Part shown: piece after piece, positions 14,910 through 26,215 of the stretch
Position numbering within the stretch: position 1 is the stretch's first letter
Layout: each line of letters opens with the position of its first letter
Assembly: GCF_023370075.1 (NCBI RefSeq)
Contig: NZ_CP097155.1
Span: 137,407 to 201,406 of the forward strand
Direction: 5' to 3'
From: Deinococcus sp. QL22
Lineage (GTDB): Bacteria; Deinococcota; Deinococci; Deinococcales; Deinococcaceae
Length of the DNA stretch: 64,000 bases
Position numbers and translations under genes: made by a program
The notes under the pieces: generated by a model
The model's database searches: none
What the model was told of the DNA's origin: nothing
What the model saw: only the letters and a program-made list of their open reading frames with translations

Positions 14910-15899
14910 GAGGCAGACGCCGTCACCGTATTGTTGCTGGCTCCGGACGGCCTGACCCTAGAGTATGCAGGAACTCGGGGCTTCTCCTCGGCGCTGCCCC
15001 GCCGGAGTGAACGTGTTGGCCGTGGGTTGGCTGGCCAGGTGGCCTTGTCACGTCGCCCCTGGCATTTCCCAGCGGTTCAACAGGCCGCTTCGCTCGATTC
15101 CGAATGGCAGCGCGTGTTGCAACAGGAAGGTTTCACGTCGTATTACGCCACCCCTGTTCTCTCGAAGGGGAAGGTTCTAGGCGTGATCGAGGTGTTGCAC
15201 CGGGCTTCCTTCGAGCTCTCGGGGCCCTGGCTCGACAGCCTGGATCTGTTGGTGAGCCAGCTGGCCATTGCCGTGGAGAACTGCAACCTGTTCGAGGAAC
15301 TGGAGCGACAGAATCTGGCGCTGCGCCTGGCGTATGACGAGACCATCGAGGGATGGGCACGGGCACTGGATCTTCGGGACAGAGAAACGGAAGGGCACTC
15401 CCGGCGGGTGACGGAGCGGACGGTTGAGCTCTGCAGGGCGCTCGGTTTGGCCTCCGAGGCGCTCGTGGCGGTTCGGAGGGGGGCGCTGCTGCATGACATG
15501 GGGAAGATCGCGATTCCTGACGCCATCTTGCTGAAACCGGGTCCGCTGACCGATGAGGAATGGATCGTCATGAAAGGGCATCCGGACACGGCAGTGGAGC
15601 TGCTGTCGCCGATCCGGTTCCTGCGCCCAGCCTTAGACATTCCGCACTACCACCACGAAAAGTGGGATGGAACGGGTTATCCTCGGGGACTTCAGGGCAC
15701 GGAGATCCCCCTGACGGCCCGGGCATTCGCGGTGGTGGACGTGTTTGACGCGCTCACGAGTGACCGCCCCTACCGGAGTGCCTGGACTAGGGAGCGGGCC
15801 TTGGAGCATATTCAAGCCGGGGCAGGCACGCACTTTGACCCCCAGGTGGTGCAGGTCTTTCTGGCCATGCTTCAGCAAGAGGAGGAGTTTAGGGACTGA
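14910..15899 (+). CDS. GAF-HD-GYP phosphodiesterase, 3' part of the interrupted sensor
   Basis: Continues the 12183 gene after the IS630 element. The first about 130 residues are most of a GAF domain (EADAVTVLLLAPDGL, GVIEVLHRASFEL, AIAVENCNLFEELERQN); then a HD-GYP domain: HSRRVTERTVELCRALG, LLHDMGKIAIPD (HD metal ligands) and HHEKWDGTGYP, the complete HHExxDGxGYP signature of c-di-GMP hydrolases. An in-frame ATG at 14889, inside the IS end, could allow a separate product of 336 residues (7 of them IS-encoded), so an uncontrolled phosphodiesterase might be made. The catalytic residues look intact. Confidence 0.85.
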   Translation, partial: EADAVTVLLLAPDGLTLEYAGTRGFSSALPRRSERVGRGLAGQVALSRRPWHFPAVQQAASLDSEWQRVLQQEGFTSYYATPVLSKGKVLGVIEVLHRASFELSGPWLDSLDLLVSQLAIAVENCNLFEELERQNLALRLAYDETIEGWARALDLRDRETEGHSRRVTERTVELCRALGLASEALVAVRRGALLHDMGKIAIPDAILLKPGPLTDEEWIVMKGHPDTAVELLSPIRFLRPALDIPHYHHEKWDGTGYPRGLQGTEIPLTARAFAVVDVFDALTSDRPYRSAWTRERALEHIQAGAGTHFDPQVVQVFLAMLQQEEEFRD

Positions 15900-16707
15900 T
15901 TCTCTGGGAAGCACTGAACCCAACAGAGATCTCTCACTGCGCGGTTCTGGCAATTTAAACGCGATAGGCTGATCGTCTGGGACAGACCGCAACCCCGATC
16001 GCCACGGTTTTCCGCCCGGCATCATCCAGGACGCTCTCTGGCTCGACTATCCTTTCTCTCTGAGCCAGCGCGACGTCCAGGACCTGCGCCAAGAGCGCGG
16101 AATCCAGGGGAGGCACGAGACGCGACGCATATGGAACATCAAGTTTGCACCGCGCCTGAGCGAAGAGTGGCGGCACCGGGAACCCCGCCCCTGTTCCCGG
16201 TGGTTTCTGGACGAGGTCTGCCTCGAGATCAAGGGCCAACAGCTCGGGGTGTGGCGAGCCGTCGATGCCTCCGGCGCAGTGTTGGACCTTCTCCTGCACG
16301 CTCGGCGAGCTCCCCAGGCGGCGAGCACCTGTCTTGAACGGTTCTTGGTCAATGACGACGTGCCAGAGGTGATGCACACCGACACGCTCTGGAGCTCCGG
16401 AGCAGCCCTTCGAGCACGTCCAAGTCATCTCAACCGCTCGCTGCTATACCCTGATTGAACCATCCCATCGGCCGACCCGACCACACGAGCGAAGCCCGAT
16501 GGGCTTCAAAAATCAGAGACGAGCACAGAACTTTCTCGCCCTGCAGGCCCGCAGTTCAAACCTTTTGCAGCACACCCGCACGACCGTTCCCGCCCACCTC
16601 CGAAGATCGAACTAGCACCGTGCCCACTGGGCAGGGCAAAACACGGTTGATGTGGCCGTCTGAACGTCAGACGGCCACTTCTCCCAGTCGGCCCCTCGCT
16701 GATTAAA

Positions 16708-17956
16708 TACTGTGTTGGTTCAGGAACGTCAAGCGGCCATAGGCGAGGGACGTTGGTAATCCGGATTAAACTTTTGGCCCGACTTCAGAACCGCAAAGGC
16801 GACTCGGAGCAACTTACGAGCTAGGGCAATGAGGGCGACCTTTTTAGGTTTGCCTTGTGATGTCAGATGTCGGTAGAAGTTCCCAAACCCATTTTTCATT
16901 CGAGAGGCTGTCAGCGCACAGAGATAAAATGCACGTCTGAGACGTGCGTTTCCTATTTTTGAGATGTGCGTTCGGCCGGTGAAGTTGCCCGACTGTCTTG
17001 GAACGGGGGAAAGGCCTGCATATGCTGCCCACTGGTTCGAGCTTTCCATCTGGCTCAGATGCATCGTCTCCACGAGCAGTACTGCCGCAGTCAATGAACC
17101 AATCCCAGGAATGGAACGCAGTAACGTCACGTCCGTTTGAAGACGGACCGACGTGAGAACCAGCGCGTTGATCGCCTCGTTCACTTCAACCAGTTGCTGA
17201 GCGAGGTGCTTGACGTGCTTCACAAAAGCCGAGTGCTTTGGAAGAGGGTTGATACCGGTGATCCATGGCGTGATGACGGCCCGCCTCGACCGTCGAGAGC
17301 TCGACAATATTGTCCCGAGCATGCAGCAGGGCACGGAGTTCGACTAGGTCTGCTGCAGGGGGCATCCAGCGTGCTGGATGCATCACCGCTCCAAACCTAC
17401 CGATCAAGTCTGCATCCAGCTTGTCAGTTTTCCTCTTCGCAACGTGCTCTTTGCAAAAATTTGATTTGTGCTGCATTGACAACACTGATACGACACCCTG
17501 CTTCGTACAAGGTCATGGCGACCCGCTCCCAATACACACTCGTGGATTCCATCACGACTGAAGTCCCTTCTCCACCCGCACCAGACTTCCTCATCCATGC
17601 GAGAAGTTGTTCATGCCCTTTGGCAGTGTTGGGAACACTTTTCCCCGTTCCCAAAGGGACAAACTTCCCCGGTTCAGGAATCTGGAGAAGACGGGCGTAC
17701 AGCTCGCTTTTACCGACGTCAAGACCCAAAACAAACATACAACCCCCCAGAAAGGAAAAGCGGGTCACTACCCGGATCCGGTCGGCGGAATTTTGTGTGC
17801 AGGCTCGTACGCCTCGAATACTGTTGCGCCTGATCGAAAGGGCCTCGAGCCGGCCAGGATTTAACTCACGGTCTTGGATGACCAAAGTTGCCAGCAGGCT
17901 TGTCGGCTCGAGTGGGAGTGACGAACCAAGCTTCCCACGGCTTGGCTCAACACACA
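16708..17956 (-). mobile_element. IS110-family element, copy 1 (1249 bp)
   Basis: Reverse-orientation copy of the element at 46512-49019. Both ends align exactly with that copy after its nested IS3 is removed; copy 1 is 4 bp shorter, explained by three small deletions (T6 to T5 and A5 to A4 near 17430-17455, and 2 bp near 17202). The dinucleotide TT (here AA at 16706-16707 and 17957-17958) is shared with the target at both ends. IS110 elements lack terminal inverted repeats and use a DEDD recombinase guided by an RNA from the left-end noncoding region (here about 17739-17956). Confidence 0.85.
16729..17738 (-). pseudogene. IS110-family DEDD transposase, frameshifted
   Basis: From ATG 17738 the frame gives MFVLGLDVGKSELYARLLQ (RuvC-like DEDD domain, first Asp) to VNAAQIKF, where 1-nt deletions shift the frame. 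The remainder is readable in other frames: DADLIGRFGAVMHPARW, then after a 2-nt deletion the C-terminal Transposase_20 domain with SIPGIGSLTAAVLLVE, GLSPVPRQSG and the end QRPSPMAA. By comparison with the copy at 46730 the protein would be about 335-340 residues. Broken here in three places, so not functional, although the noncoding left end is intact. Confidence 0.8.
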
Positions 17957-18100
17957 AAGTTGCCAGAACTGAGGGAAGAAAAATGTTGTTGGTGCGGCAA
18001 ACGTAGCGAAGGCAATACAATCCTATAGTTACCCAGTCTGGACTAGCGAAGGACCCACCGCGTGATGGTAGGCCCTTTGCTCTCATGATGTCCCAGAAGG

Positions 18101-21100
18101 TTACCTAATTTGAGTTTGAAAACAGGTGCGCACCATTTCGCCGGCTAAAAGAGTTCCGAATGTCACCTGCAAGTTGGTGTTGAGGGTGCCACTATCATCA
18201 CCGGCCACTGCCGTATAGTTGCCGGCCGTCGTCGCAACACTGGGGGTGATACGGGTCCACTTGATGGCTTTCCCCCCATACGCTGCGTCAGTCGTGACCG
18301 CAGTCAGCGCTACTCCCAGGCTATCGAGGGCGTCTGTAAGCACATAATTGGGAAGATTTGCGCCCCCGAGGTTCTGCATGTCAAGGCAGTACTCCAGTAC
18401 TTCTGTAGGCAAGCCGTTGCTCTTGGTACCAAAGCGCGCCACCCCATTGTTATCCCGGGCATCCACCGTGACGTTACGCACGGCTTTGGTCAAGGTAGAC
18501 AAAATCAGCTGGGTGGTAACGCTGGTACTGTTCCCAGTGGCCGCGTCCGTGGGCGACTCATTCGCATTACTGACAGTGCTGCTGGTCGTAAAGCTCGGCG
18601 CGGCAGCCGTACCCGGAGCGACTTTGACGTTGCTTAGCGTAAGGGTCTGTGGGGTGCCCACCGTGATGGTGCTGGGCGTGGTACACGTGATGACCTGTCC
18701 GCTGACACTGCAGGTCCAGTTCCCTGGTGTGGCTGTGTACGCGCCCCCCCAACTCAAGCCACTCGGCAGCGTTGTGGTGACCGTAGTGGTACCGGTCGCG
18801 TTGGCCGTGGCCGTTGTTACCGTCAAGGTGTAAGTGACGAACTGATCGCTTGCGGCCACCGGTGGATTCGTGCTGGCTACAGTGCTGGGCCGCGCGAAAG
18901 CTGGTCCGGTGATGGCCAGGCTTAGGTTGGGCGTGGTGGCCGAGACCGTCACAGGGACAGTGGCACTATCACAGGCCGTGGTAATCGTAGTGTCACACAG
19001 CTGATAAGTGACGGTGTACGTGCCTGCAGGCGTGCCGGTAGGGACGACCAGTTGGCCGCTGGCGTTGACACTCAGGCCAGTCAGGCCGCCCGCGTTGCTC
19101 ACGGTCGCCAGGCTGTTGCTCGTCGTGGCGGCTACGGCCCCGTTCGTATCGTTGGTCAGCACGGAAACAACGCCACCCGCGCCAACGGCCAGCGTGACGC
19201 CGGGATCGTTCACAGCATTAACTACCCGGGTTTGTACCTGGCCGCTGGTGTTGTTGCTGCTCACGCTGTCTGTGACACCGCTCGGAACCGTGATGCTGGC
19301 AGTGTTATCCAAAATTCCGCTGCTATTGGGGGCTGTGCCTGTGATGAGGTAAGTGAGGAAGTTGCCGTCAGGAACTGCATTGGTGGGAAGGGTATCGCCT
19401 GAGAGCGTACCCGTAGCAATCGTGGCACTGCTGGTGGTAAAGCTCTGGGTGTCACAGGTAGCCGTGCCTGTAACGGTGCAGCTGACACCCGTGACAGTGA
19501 AGCCAGCGGGCAGAACGTCATTCACAGACACGGCACTGGCGGTGCTTGGACCGTTGTTCCAGACGCGGACCGTATAGGTCAGGGCGCCGCCTGCGCCCAC
19601 AGCGGCGGGCGCACTCTTATCGACCGCGAGGTCGGCGGTGCGAGTCAGGGTGGTAGTCACCGTGTTGCTGGTATTGTTGCTGATATTGGTTTCAGTGGTG
19701 CCGCCTGGGGCAGTGATGGTCGCCTGATTGTTCAGGCTACCCGTGGCATTGGCAGGAATAGTGCCTCTGATCTCCACCTCTACCGTTCCGCCAGATGGCA
19801 GGGCAGCAACGCTCCCTGTGACGACGTTTCCAGCTCCGACAGTCGCGTTACAACCGCTGGCACTGCCCGTGGCGTTCTGACACACGGCGGTGACGCCGGT
19901 CAGAGCGCTGGTCACATTGTCACTGAAGGTGGCGCCGTTTGCAGCGCTGGGGCCGGTGTTGGTAAGGGTCAGCACGTAACTGATGCCTGTGCCTGCCACG
20001 GCGGTGTTCGGTCCACTCTTGGTGATGTTCAGATCCACTTCACCGCGAACGGTCGCGGGTGCTGGAGGGGTGGTGTAGGTGGCGAGCAGATCTACCGGAG
20101 GAAGGGGCGTGCCTCCTGGGAAGGTGTAGCCAGTATTAGGACCGGTGCTTGTACTGGTAGCGTACACCGTGTTGTTTACGGGCGAACCAGCCCCAGGCAC
20201 ACTGCCTGTATTCGGGTAGGTAACGCGCACTGTGAACTGCACCGTCACGCTTGCCCCCGGAGCGAGCGTGTTGATGCCACTGAGCAGACGGGTGTCCGAG
20301 GTCCCGTTGAAACCAGTGTTGGCCGTGGCTGTGCCGCTCGTGATAGCCGGCGCTGCGGTAATGGTCAGGGTGGGCGTTCCAGTACTGAATGTGCGTGTGA
20401 GGTCTTCTGTAATTTGCACGTTGCGGTCGGGGATAGCGCCCGTGTTGGTGACGGTCACGGTGTAGGGCACATCGAAGACCATGGGACTGATGGCCTGCAC
20501 GGCACCAGCAACTTTACTGCCGCTGATGCGTTCATCTGGGAATACGCAGGAGGCGCCGTCAGACTGGGTAGCAGCGCTCGCCGCGGTAATACGCGTGAAC
20601 GCCCCTGTGCTCAGGTTGATGGTACCGAACGTTCCGCCGTTCTGATAGGCGTACAACGTGCCACTGATGTCGAAGAAGGCTGTACCGATCGCGTTGGTGC
20701 CGCTGACGGTTAGCGCCGTACCGTTTCGAGTCACAGCGCCCGTATTGGGGTCAATCCTGTACACCACACCAGCCACGGAGGCGCCGTCCGACCCGGGAGT
20801 GTTGGCGGTATACACGCCATACAACTGATTGGTGACCGGATCGAAAGCCATATCGGCCAAGGCAACAGGCACAGAGGCACCCGTCAGTGTAATGGCGCCT
20901 GTCCCACCAACAGCACCGCCTGCACTGGTAGGCAGTTGCACGGTGTAGATCGTGCTGTCTGCCTGCAGGAGTTTGATATACATCTTACCGTCGGCATCAA
21001 CTGTGCCCGCAGCAACCGTACTGGCTGACGGGATATTTGCGAGGGGGACCAACTCAACCGCGCCCGTGGTGCCAAGGCGATACAGACGGTATGGTGCTCC

Positions 21101-21391
21101 ACCTGTGGTGATGGGGTTGACGTTGACCGCATAAAAGTAGCCGTCGGCCTTGTTATACGCCAGAGCGTTGAGCGGCAGATTGGATACCGACGGCCACTGC
21201 GCTACCCCCCCGCCCGCAAGGTTTCGGCGGTCAAGCAGGTAGAGGTTCGAACCGGTGCTGCCGGTAGGTTGCCTGATCTGATAGAAGCGGGCGTCGCAGA
21301 CATAGGTGCTGCCCTGTGCCTGGGCTGCTACCGCGAACAGGAACGCCAGAAGGGCGACCAGGCGAGCCCAGAAAAGTCGAGATCTGTTCAC
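18101..21391 (-). CDS. large secreted DUF11-repeat protein, 1096 aa
   Basis: Last gene of a minus-strand cluster; GTG 21391 overlaps the TGA of the upstream gene (GTGA), showing translational coupling. Signal peptide (residues 1-25, [18 protein letters not shown]). Residues about 28-285 resemble the DUF6923 beta-propeller-like region ([29 protein letters not shown] repeats). The rest is a string of Ig-like DUF11 repeats with signatures such as [32 protein letters not shown] and [16 protein letters not shown]. Such repeats form rod-like surface or envelope structures and can carry isopeptide bonds. Very few charged residues, Thr/Ser/Gly-rich. No C-terminal anchor is seen, so it may be held by partners encoded upstream. 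Confidence 0.85.
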   Translation of the reverse strand: MNRSRLFWARLVALLAFLFAVAAQAQGSTYVCDARFYQIRQPTGSTGSNLYLLDRRNLAGGGVAQWPSVSNLPLNALAYNKADGYFYAVNVNPITTGGAPYRLYRLGTTGAVELVPLANIPSASTVAAGTVDADGKMYIKLLQADSTIYTVQLPTSAGGAVGGTGAITLTGASVPVALADMAFDPVTNQLYGVYTANTPGSDGASVAGVVYRIDPNTGAVTRNGTALTVSGTNAIGTAFFDISGTLYAYQNGGTFGTINLSTGAFTRITAASAATQSDGASCVFPDERISGSKVAGAVQAISPMVFDVPYTVTVTNTGAIPDRNVQITEDLTRTFSTGTPTLTITAAPAITSGTATANTGFNGTSDTRLLSGINTLAPGASVTVQFTVRVTYPNTGSVPGAGSPVNNTVYATSTSTGPNTGYTFPGGTPLPPVDLLATYTTPPAPATVRGEVDLNITKSGPNTAVAGTGISYVLTLTNTGPSAANGATFSDNVTSALTGVTAVCQNATGSASGCNATVGAGNVVTGSVAALPSGGTVEVEIRGTIPANATGSLNNQATITAPGGTTETNISNNTSNTVTTTLTRTADLAVDKSAPAAVGAGGALTYTVRVWNNGPSTASAVSVNDVLPAGFTVTGVSCTVTGTATCDTQSFTTSSATIATGTLSGDTLPTNAVPDGNFLTYLITGTAPNSSGILDNTASITVPSGVTDSVSSNNTSGQVQTRVVNAVNDPGVTLAVGAGGVVSVLTNDTNGAVAATTSNSLATVSNAGGLTGLSVNASGQLVVPTGTPAGTYTVTYQLCDTTITTACDSATVPVTVSATTPNLSLAITGPAFARPSTVASTNPPVAASDQFVTYTLTVTTATANATGTTTVTTTLPSGLSWGGAYTATPGNWTCSVSGQVITCTTPSTITVGTPQTLTLSNVKVAPGTAAAPSFTTSSTVSNANESPTDAATGNSTSVTTQLILSTLTKAVRNVTVDARDNNGVARFGTKSNGLPTEVLEYCLDMQNLGGANLPNYVLTDALDSLGVALTAVTTDAAYGGKAIKWTRITPSVATTAGNYTAVAGDDSGTLNTNLQVTFGTLLAGEMVRTCFQTQIR

Positions 21392-24300
21392 TTTTGTTCC
21401 CCAATAGTTTCGTCAAGCGTGAGATCCAGGCGCAGGTAGAGGCCGGGCCGGGTATAGGTGGCGCTGGGCAAGCCTTCGAACCCGCGCAAGTTGTAGCCGG
21501 CAGTCAGCCACGTGCCCTGAAGGGGGCGCACGCTGGCTTCCAAACCGTAGCCGTAAGCAGTGCTATTGCTGGAAGGCTGAGTCAGCATGCGGCCCCATGC
21601 GCCAACGCCAAAGCGGTCGGTGAGGTAAGCGGTGCCGCCGATCTGCGCCTGCAAAGTAAAGCTGGCAGCGTCGTTGAGGAGGGTGCGGGTCTCTACGCCT
21701 GCACGGGCAGTCCAGGTGGGCTGGCGGTATTCGGCGCTCAGGCCAGTGCTGAGTTCAGGCTGCGTGCCGCCCAGACTGCCCTGCAGGTAGCGGGCGTAGC
21801 CGAGGCTGCTGAAGGTACGGTTGCGGTAAGCGTAGCCCAGGCTGGCCCGGAGTCCAGTCTTGTCGCCAACCCATTCGGCCAGCGCGTCGGCGGTGAGGGT
21901 CAGGTGGGGAGTGATGGTGCCGGTCACGCCGCCGCGCACGACCACGCCGAATTTGCCGCCACTGTAGGTCAGGTCAGTGCCGGTAGTGGCGCTGACACTG
22001 TCGCTGCGGTAGTTCACGTCCGCGCCTGCCCCCAGTTGGACCTCATTCTTGCCGAGGTCGTACAGGGCGCTGCCGCGCAGACCCACGTTCACGCGCTCAC
22101 TGAGGGTCAGGGCGGTGCTGACGCCGAAGCGGGCGCGGTTGCCTGCGCCGCTGGCGGTGGGCAGTTCGTAGCCCAGCGCGTAGTTCACGTTGCCCAGTCG
22201 GGAATCAAGGGTCAGGGTCGCCGACTGCGTAATGTTGGTGGTGCTGCCCACTCCCCAGGTAATCGCGTCGCTGAGGCCCAGGGTGACCTTGTCGTTAAAG
22301 CGGTACTTGGCCGTGATGTTGGTGGTGGCGTCCAGATTGCCGCTGAGGGGCTGCACATGCACCACGTCGACATCCAGCGGAGCACGGTGGTAGCCGATGC
22401 TGCCCACTGCACCGAGGCCGTACACGTCGCCGTAGGCGTACTTAAAGCCGCCGCCCACTGTAAAGGGAGCCACCCGGAATTCTGCGCGTGCACCTACACT
22501 GCCGCCTTCAGTCGTGGGGGTGCGGTGATATTCGCCGTCGGCAATGGCGTTCAGATTCGCACCGAGGCGCGCGTTGTAGCTGGCAGCCGCATTCAGGCCC
22601 ACGCCGAACCCGTTCAGGCCTGCATAGCCTTCGGCCTGGTAGCGCACGCGGGCACTCAGGTTGTCGTCGCCCAGTTTGGTGCTCAGGTCAGCGCTGGCCT
22701 GTATGCCACCCGAGTAGGCCAGGAGCGCACCGGCGTTCAGGGTGCCGTTGTCGTACTGGGCACGCACGCCATAGGTCACGCGGTCGTCCAGGCTCACAGC
22801 GGCAGCTCCCACCGAGTAGTGTTCTCCCGTCTGCTTGACCTGCGCTCCAAAGGCCACGCGGCGACCATCCTCGGCGTTCAGCAAGCGGTAGCTGGCAAGG
22901 ACACGCAGGGTGTTCAGGTCGTTATCCACGGCTTCCAGTGCGCGGGCCAGCGTCACGATGCCAGTTCGCACGTCCAGTACGTAGTCCACGTTGCGGATCA
23001 GGGTCACGCGCTTGAGTTCTTTCCGGGTGCCATCGGCTTGCAGCGTCCGTTCCAACGTCACCAGCACCAGCGTCTCACTGCCCTCGGCAAGGTCGCTGTT
23101 GGGCAGACGCAAGATGCGCGTGCCCTCGGGCGTCAGAGGCGTATCGGTAATGCGGTCACGCGGCACCAATGCGGCAAAGGCGGCCACCGACGGGTTGGTC
23201 TTGGTGTAGGCACTGAGGGCCGTGAACTGCTCGCCCACGGCCAGCACGTCAATTGGCAGCGCGCTGGTGCGGTACTGCGCGCGGAAGGTCGGGTGATCGT
23301 ATTCCAGCGCTACAGGATCAATGCCTTGCAGCGGCACGCTCTCGGTGCTGGCGTCTCCAGCCACCGGGGAGCGGATCAGGGTGTTCTCATTGGTAGGCAA
23401 GCCGTCCTTGTCGGCGGCAGCATACAGTTTGCCTCCAGCCAGCGGGCCCTCGTAATAGCCCTTGGCTTGCCACGTCAGGTCGTCTTGCAGGCTCAGGCTG
23501 CCGTCCAGGCCCAGCGTCGCGCTGATCAGGCCCACACCCACGCGGCTGGCGTCGGGGCGCACTTCAAAGCTCTGGCGCTGGACTTGGTCGCCGCTCAGCA
23601 CATCCAGTTTCAGGGTGGTGGGGGAAGACTGCGGTTGCAGCTCCAGCAGGCCTTCGCCGTCCGTAAGGCGCACCTGATAGCCGCTCTCCGAGGGGTTGGC
23701 ATCGGGGGTGCGGGGTTCCAGGCTGGTCCGCACCGTCACGTCACTCAGGGAAGCGAGGTTGCCGAAGGCGTCCAGGGCCCGGAACTTGACCCGTAGCGGT
23801 GTACTGCCGTCAGCCAGCATCTGGGTCGCCAGCACTTGAATTTGGGCGGTGCCGCCCACCAGTTGTACGGAGACGCTGTCTGCGCCCACGCTCAATACGT
23901 TGGGACCGGGCTTCAGAGGCACGCCCACGTAGGTCAGGCGCTGCACACCGCGCACGCCGTCCTGAGTGTTGGTGCCAATGCTTGAGGAATCCACAGGCTG
24001 ACCGTTGATCGTCAGGGCGGGCAGGTCGCCCAGCGGCGCTTCCACAACCACGCTGATGCGGTCACGGGTGCGAACCAGGCTGCCTGCGAGCGGCAATTTG
24101 ATCATTCCGGCGTTTTCGGCGCTTGCAGCGGCTGCTGGAGCGGCCAGCAAACGGGCGGCGTTCAGGTCGGCGGCGTTGAAGGTGCCCCCCAGCAGTTCGC
24201 TGCGGCTCCCCGTCAGGCGGCTGAGCAGGGAAGGTGCGGCCAGAACGTCCAGTACGTCACTATGTGTCAACTCATAACTCACGGTACCGTGCTGCGCTTT

Positions 24301-26214
24301 GGCACCTGTGACCGGGATGACCCAGTACAGTGTGCCGCTCGGCCCCACCACAGGGTCGGCCATCGGCTGATCATTCAGGCGGCTGCTGCCTGGAGTCACG
24401 CTTGCGCCCACAGGAGGCAGATGTGAGATCACCAGTTCAGTGGAGCCCGCAGGAGCGTCGTAAGGCAGGCTGAGTATGCTTTCACGGAGTTGGGTCGGAG
24501 CGGGGCGCACTTCGGGCGCCACAATTTCGGGCACCACCACGACGGGTTCGGGGAGGGGAACTGGCGCGGCCGTCAGCAGGCCGCTCACCAGTTGAGGCGC
24601 AGGGCAGGAGGGACTGTTCAGTTGGGCGTTCAGCGTGGCTTCGCCGGCTGCCTCAACGCGCGCACGGTAGGTCAGCGTGCGGCTTTCGCCAGCGGCCAGC
24701 GTGCCTTCAAAAGCGGTGGGACCGAGGGCCACCAGGCCTGCGCCGGGGGTATCGGTCAGGGCAAAGGGCACGCTCTGGGCGGCAGTGTTCTTCACCGTCA
24801 AGCCGACGGTCACTTCGTCGCCAACGCGGGCAGCGGCCAGCGGTGTACGGCTCAGTTGCAGACTGGTGGCGCTGGGCAACACATTCAGGTTGACCGTCTG
24901 GCCTTGTTCCCAAGGATTCAGGCGGGCGCTGACGGTCAGGGGGCCAGCCACGGTGGCGGTGCCAGTCACCGTCAGTTCACCGGGACGCCCTGCGTTCAGG
25001 GTACCGTCCAGTGTGTTCACGCTGCTGACATCGAGTCCAGGCATATCCAGCGTCAGGTTCATGGGCAGGTCGCCTACGAAAGCAGTGGTGGCCCGGGCCG
25101 TAACAGTCACGCGGTCACCGATGCAGAGTTCAGTTTTGTCAGCTTGCATGCTCAGGGCTACTTCGGGGCGAATCTGAATCCGCCCTTCAGCGATGCCGCC
25201 TTTGGGCACGCTCAACTTGCTCTGATCCAACGTCACTGAGGCTCCAGGGACGTTTGCGGCGCTCAGCGCGTAGTCACCTACAGGAACGCGGCGGGTCAGG
25301 CTGCCGTCTACCCGTTCGGCCTTGCCGTTCAGAGTGAAGTCGGCGCTGGTGGCTGCCGTGCTGCCGGGCAAAATCAGTTCAGCCGTCACGCGCAGTTGTC
25401 CGGTCTGGTCCACGCGCGTCAGCGTGATCGGGGTGGCCGTCCCCGCACGCAGCAGGCTAAACCCAGCGGTGTTGGAGTACTGCTGAGCGGTGCTGGGCTG
25501 GCGCAGTTCAATCACGTAACGTCCGGCGGCTCCCGGCAACGCCAGATCTGTCCACTCCAGATCTCCGCTGACCCTCAGGGGCGTAAGCTTGCCCTGTTCG
25601 TCGCGCAACTGGGCTTCCAGTTCGCTCTGGCCATCGCCGTCGTATATCCGAACAACGTAGGGGACGGTGCCGTCGGTGGTCACATTGATGACGGGCACCC
25701 AATTCTGAGAACGAACGTTGACGGTCAGGCGCTCGGCGGTCACGTCGGCGCTGACACCCGTCAGGCGCACGGCAAAAGTGTTCTTGCCGTTGCCCTTGGT
25801 GTCCACGTTCAGGCGGTACTGGCCGGCCGTGAGATCTTGTTCCAGCAGGGTTTCCCAGGCATGAGTCCCAGGCGTGAAGGTGCGCTGCAGCACCACGGTG
25901 CCGCTTGCGTCAGTCAGCGTAAAGGTGGTCGCCACGGACGAACGGTTGGCGTCGTATTGCTCGTCACCGTAGTAGGCGTCGCTGCGGTAGTCGCTCTGAT
26001 CTACGCGGGGGCTGTAGAGATCGAGTTTAATGCGGCCTGTGATCGGCACGCTCAGGTTCAGGCTTTGATCGCCCACCGTCCACATCAGGTTGTCGCCGAT
26101 GCTGGTCAAGGGAAGGCTGGTACCGATTTCCTGGGCCTGCGCCACCGAACCTGCTGCCAGAAGGGCAGTCAAGGCGGTCAGGGCAGCCAGAGATGATCTT
26201 ACTTTGAAGTTCAC
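21388..26214 (-). CDS. giant outer-membrane protein: Ig-like domains plus C-terminal beta-barrel, 1608 aa
   Basis: Start GTG 26214 with GGAGG 7 nt upstream, 1 nt after the previous stop. Signal peptide with [16 protein letters not shown] and cleavage near AQA. The N-terminal two thirds are Ig-like modules, including DUF11-type and carrier modules ([20 protein letters not shown]). From about residue 1150 the sequence alternates polar and aromatic residues in many short strands ([39 protein letters not shown]), ending with [10 protein letters not shown]: an outer-membrane-barrel-like region. I infer a beta-barrel anchor carrying a long outer or periplasmic Ig stalk. Sits in the middle of the DUF11 gene set, so it probably anchors the other members. 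A specific named family is not certain. Confidence 0.8.
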   Translation of the reverse strand: MNFKVRSSLAALTALTALLAAGSVAQAQEIGTSLPLTSIGDNLMWTVGDQSLNLSVPITGRIKLDLYSPRVDQSDYRSDAYYGDEQYDANRSSVATTFTLTDASGTVVLQRTFTPGTHAWETLLEQDLTAGQYRLNVDTKGNGKNTFAVRLTGVSADVTAERLTVNVRSQNWVPVINVTTDGTVPYVVRIYDGDGQSELEAQLRDEQGKLTPLRVSGDLEWTDLALPGAAGRYVIELRQPSTAQQYSNTAGFSLLRAGTATPITLTRVDQTGQLRVTAELILPGSTAATSADFTLNGKAERVDGSLTRRVPVGDYALSAANVPGASVTLDQSKLSVPKGGIAEGRIQIRPEVALSMQADKTELCIGDRVTVTARATTAFVGDLPMNLTLDMPGLDVSSVNTLDGTLNAGRPGELTVTGTATVAGPLTVSARLNPWEQGQTVNLNVLPSATSLQLSRTPLAAARVGDEVTVGLTVKNTAAQSVPFALTDTPGAGLVALGPTAFEGTLAAGESRTLTYRARVEAAGEATLNAQLNSPSCPAPQLVSGLLTAAPVPLPEPVVVVPEIVAPEVRPAPTQLRESILSLPYDAPAGSTELVISHLPPVGASVTPGSSRLNDQPMADPVVGPSGTLYWVIPVTGAKAQHGTVSYELTHSDVLDVLAAPSLLSRLTGSRSELLGGTFNAADLNAARLLAAPAAAASAENAGMIKLPLAGSLVRTRDRISVVVEAPLGDLPALTINGQPVDSSSIGTNTQDGVRGVQRLTYVGVPLKPGPNVLSVGADSVSVQLVGGTAQIQVLATQMLADGSTPLRVKFRALDAFGNLASLSDVTVRTSLEPRTPDANPSESGYQVRLTDGEGLLELQPQSSPTTLKLDVLSGDQVQRQSFEVRPDASRVGVGLISATLGLDGSLSLQDDLTWQAKGYYEGPLAGGKLYAAADKDGLPTNENTLIRSPVAGDASTESVPLQGIDPVALEYDHPTFRAQYRTSALPIDVLAVGEQFTALSAYTKTNPSVAAFAALVPRDRITDTPLTPEGTRILRLPNSDLAEGSETLVLVTLERTLQADGTRKELKRVTLIRNVDYVLDVRTGIVTLARALEAVDNDLNTLRVLASYRLLNAEDGRRVAFGAQVKQTGEHYSVGAAAVSLDDRVTYGVRAQYDNGTLNAGALLAYSGGIQASADLSTKLGDDNLSARVRYQAEGYAGLNGFGVGLNAAASYNARLGANLNAIADGEYHRTPTTEGGSVGARAEFRVAPFTVGGGFKYAYGDVYGLGAVGSIGYHRAPLDVDVVHVQPLSGNLDATTNITAKYRFNDKVTLGLSDAITWGVGSTTNITQSATLTLDSRLGNVNYALGYELPTASGAGNRARFGVSTALTLSERVNVGLRGSALYDLGKNEVQLGAGADVNYRSDSVSATTGTDLTYSGGKFGVVVRGGVTGTITPHLTLTADALAEWVGDKTGLRASLGYAYRNRTFSSLGYARYLQGSLGGTQPELSTGLSAEYRQPTWTARAGVETRTLLNDAASFTLQAQIGGTAYLTDRFGVGAWGRMLTQPSSNSTAYGYGLEASVRPLQGTWLTAGYNLRGFEGLPSATYTRPGLYLRLDLTLDETIGEQK

Positions 26215-26215
26215 T

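Larger units (their letters stand above)
15943..17970 (+). mobile_element. IS6-type element remnant split by IS110
   Basis: Left end GGTTCTGGCAATTT at 15943; body to 16707; right terminal repeat AAGTTGCCAGAAC resumes at 17957 after an IS110 element. Without the IS110 the length is about 780 bp. The transposase frame (about 15973-16455) reads RHGFPPGIIQDALWLDYPFS, RDVQDLRQERGIQ, FLDEVCLEIKGQQLGVWRAV and DDVPEVMHTDTLW: it retains the first DDE regions but has no good start codon and loses its frame before the final Glu. A hairpin GGCCGTCTGA/TCAGACGGCC lies near the right end (about 16652-16674). Inactive. Confidence 0.75.

Noticed and set aside
21400..26200. Very long plus-strand frames antisense to the barrel gene.
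   Set aside because: They are shadows caused by GC-rich third positions of the real minus-strand gene with its signal peptide and ribosome site.
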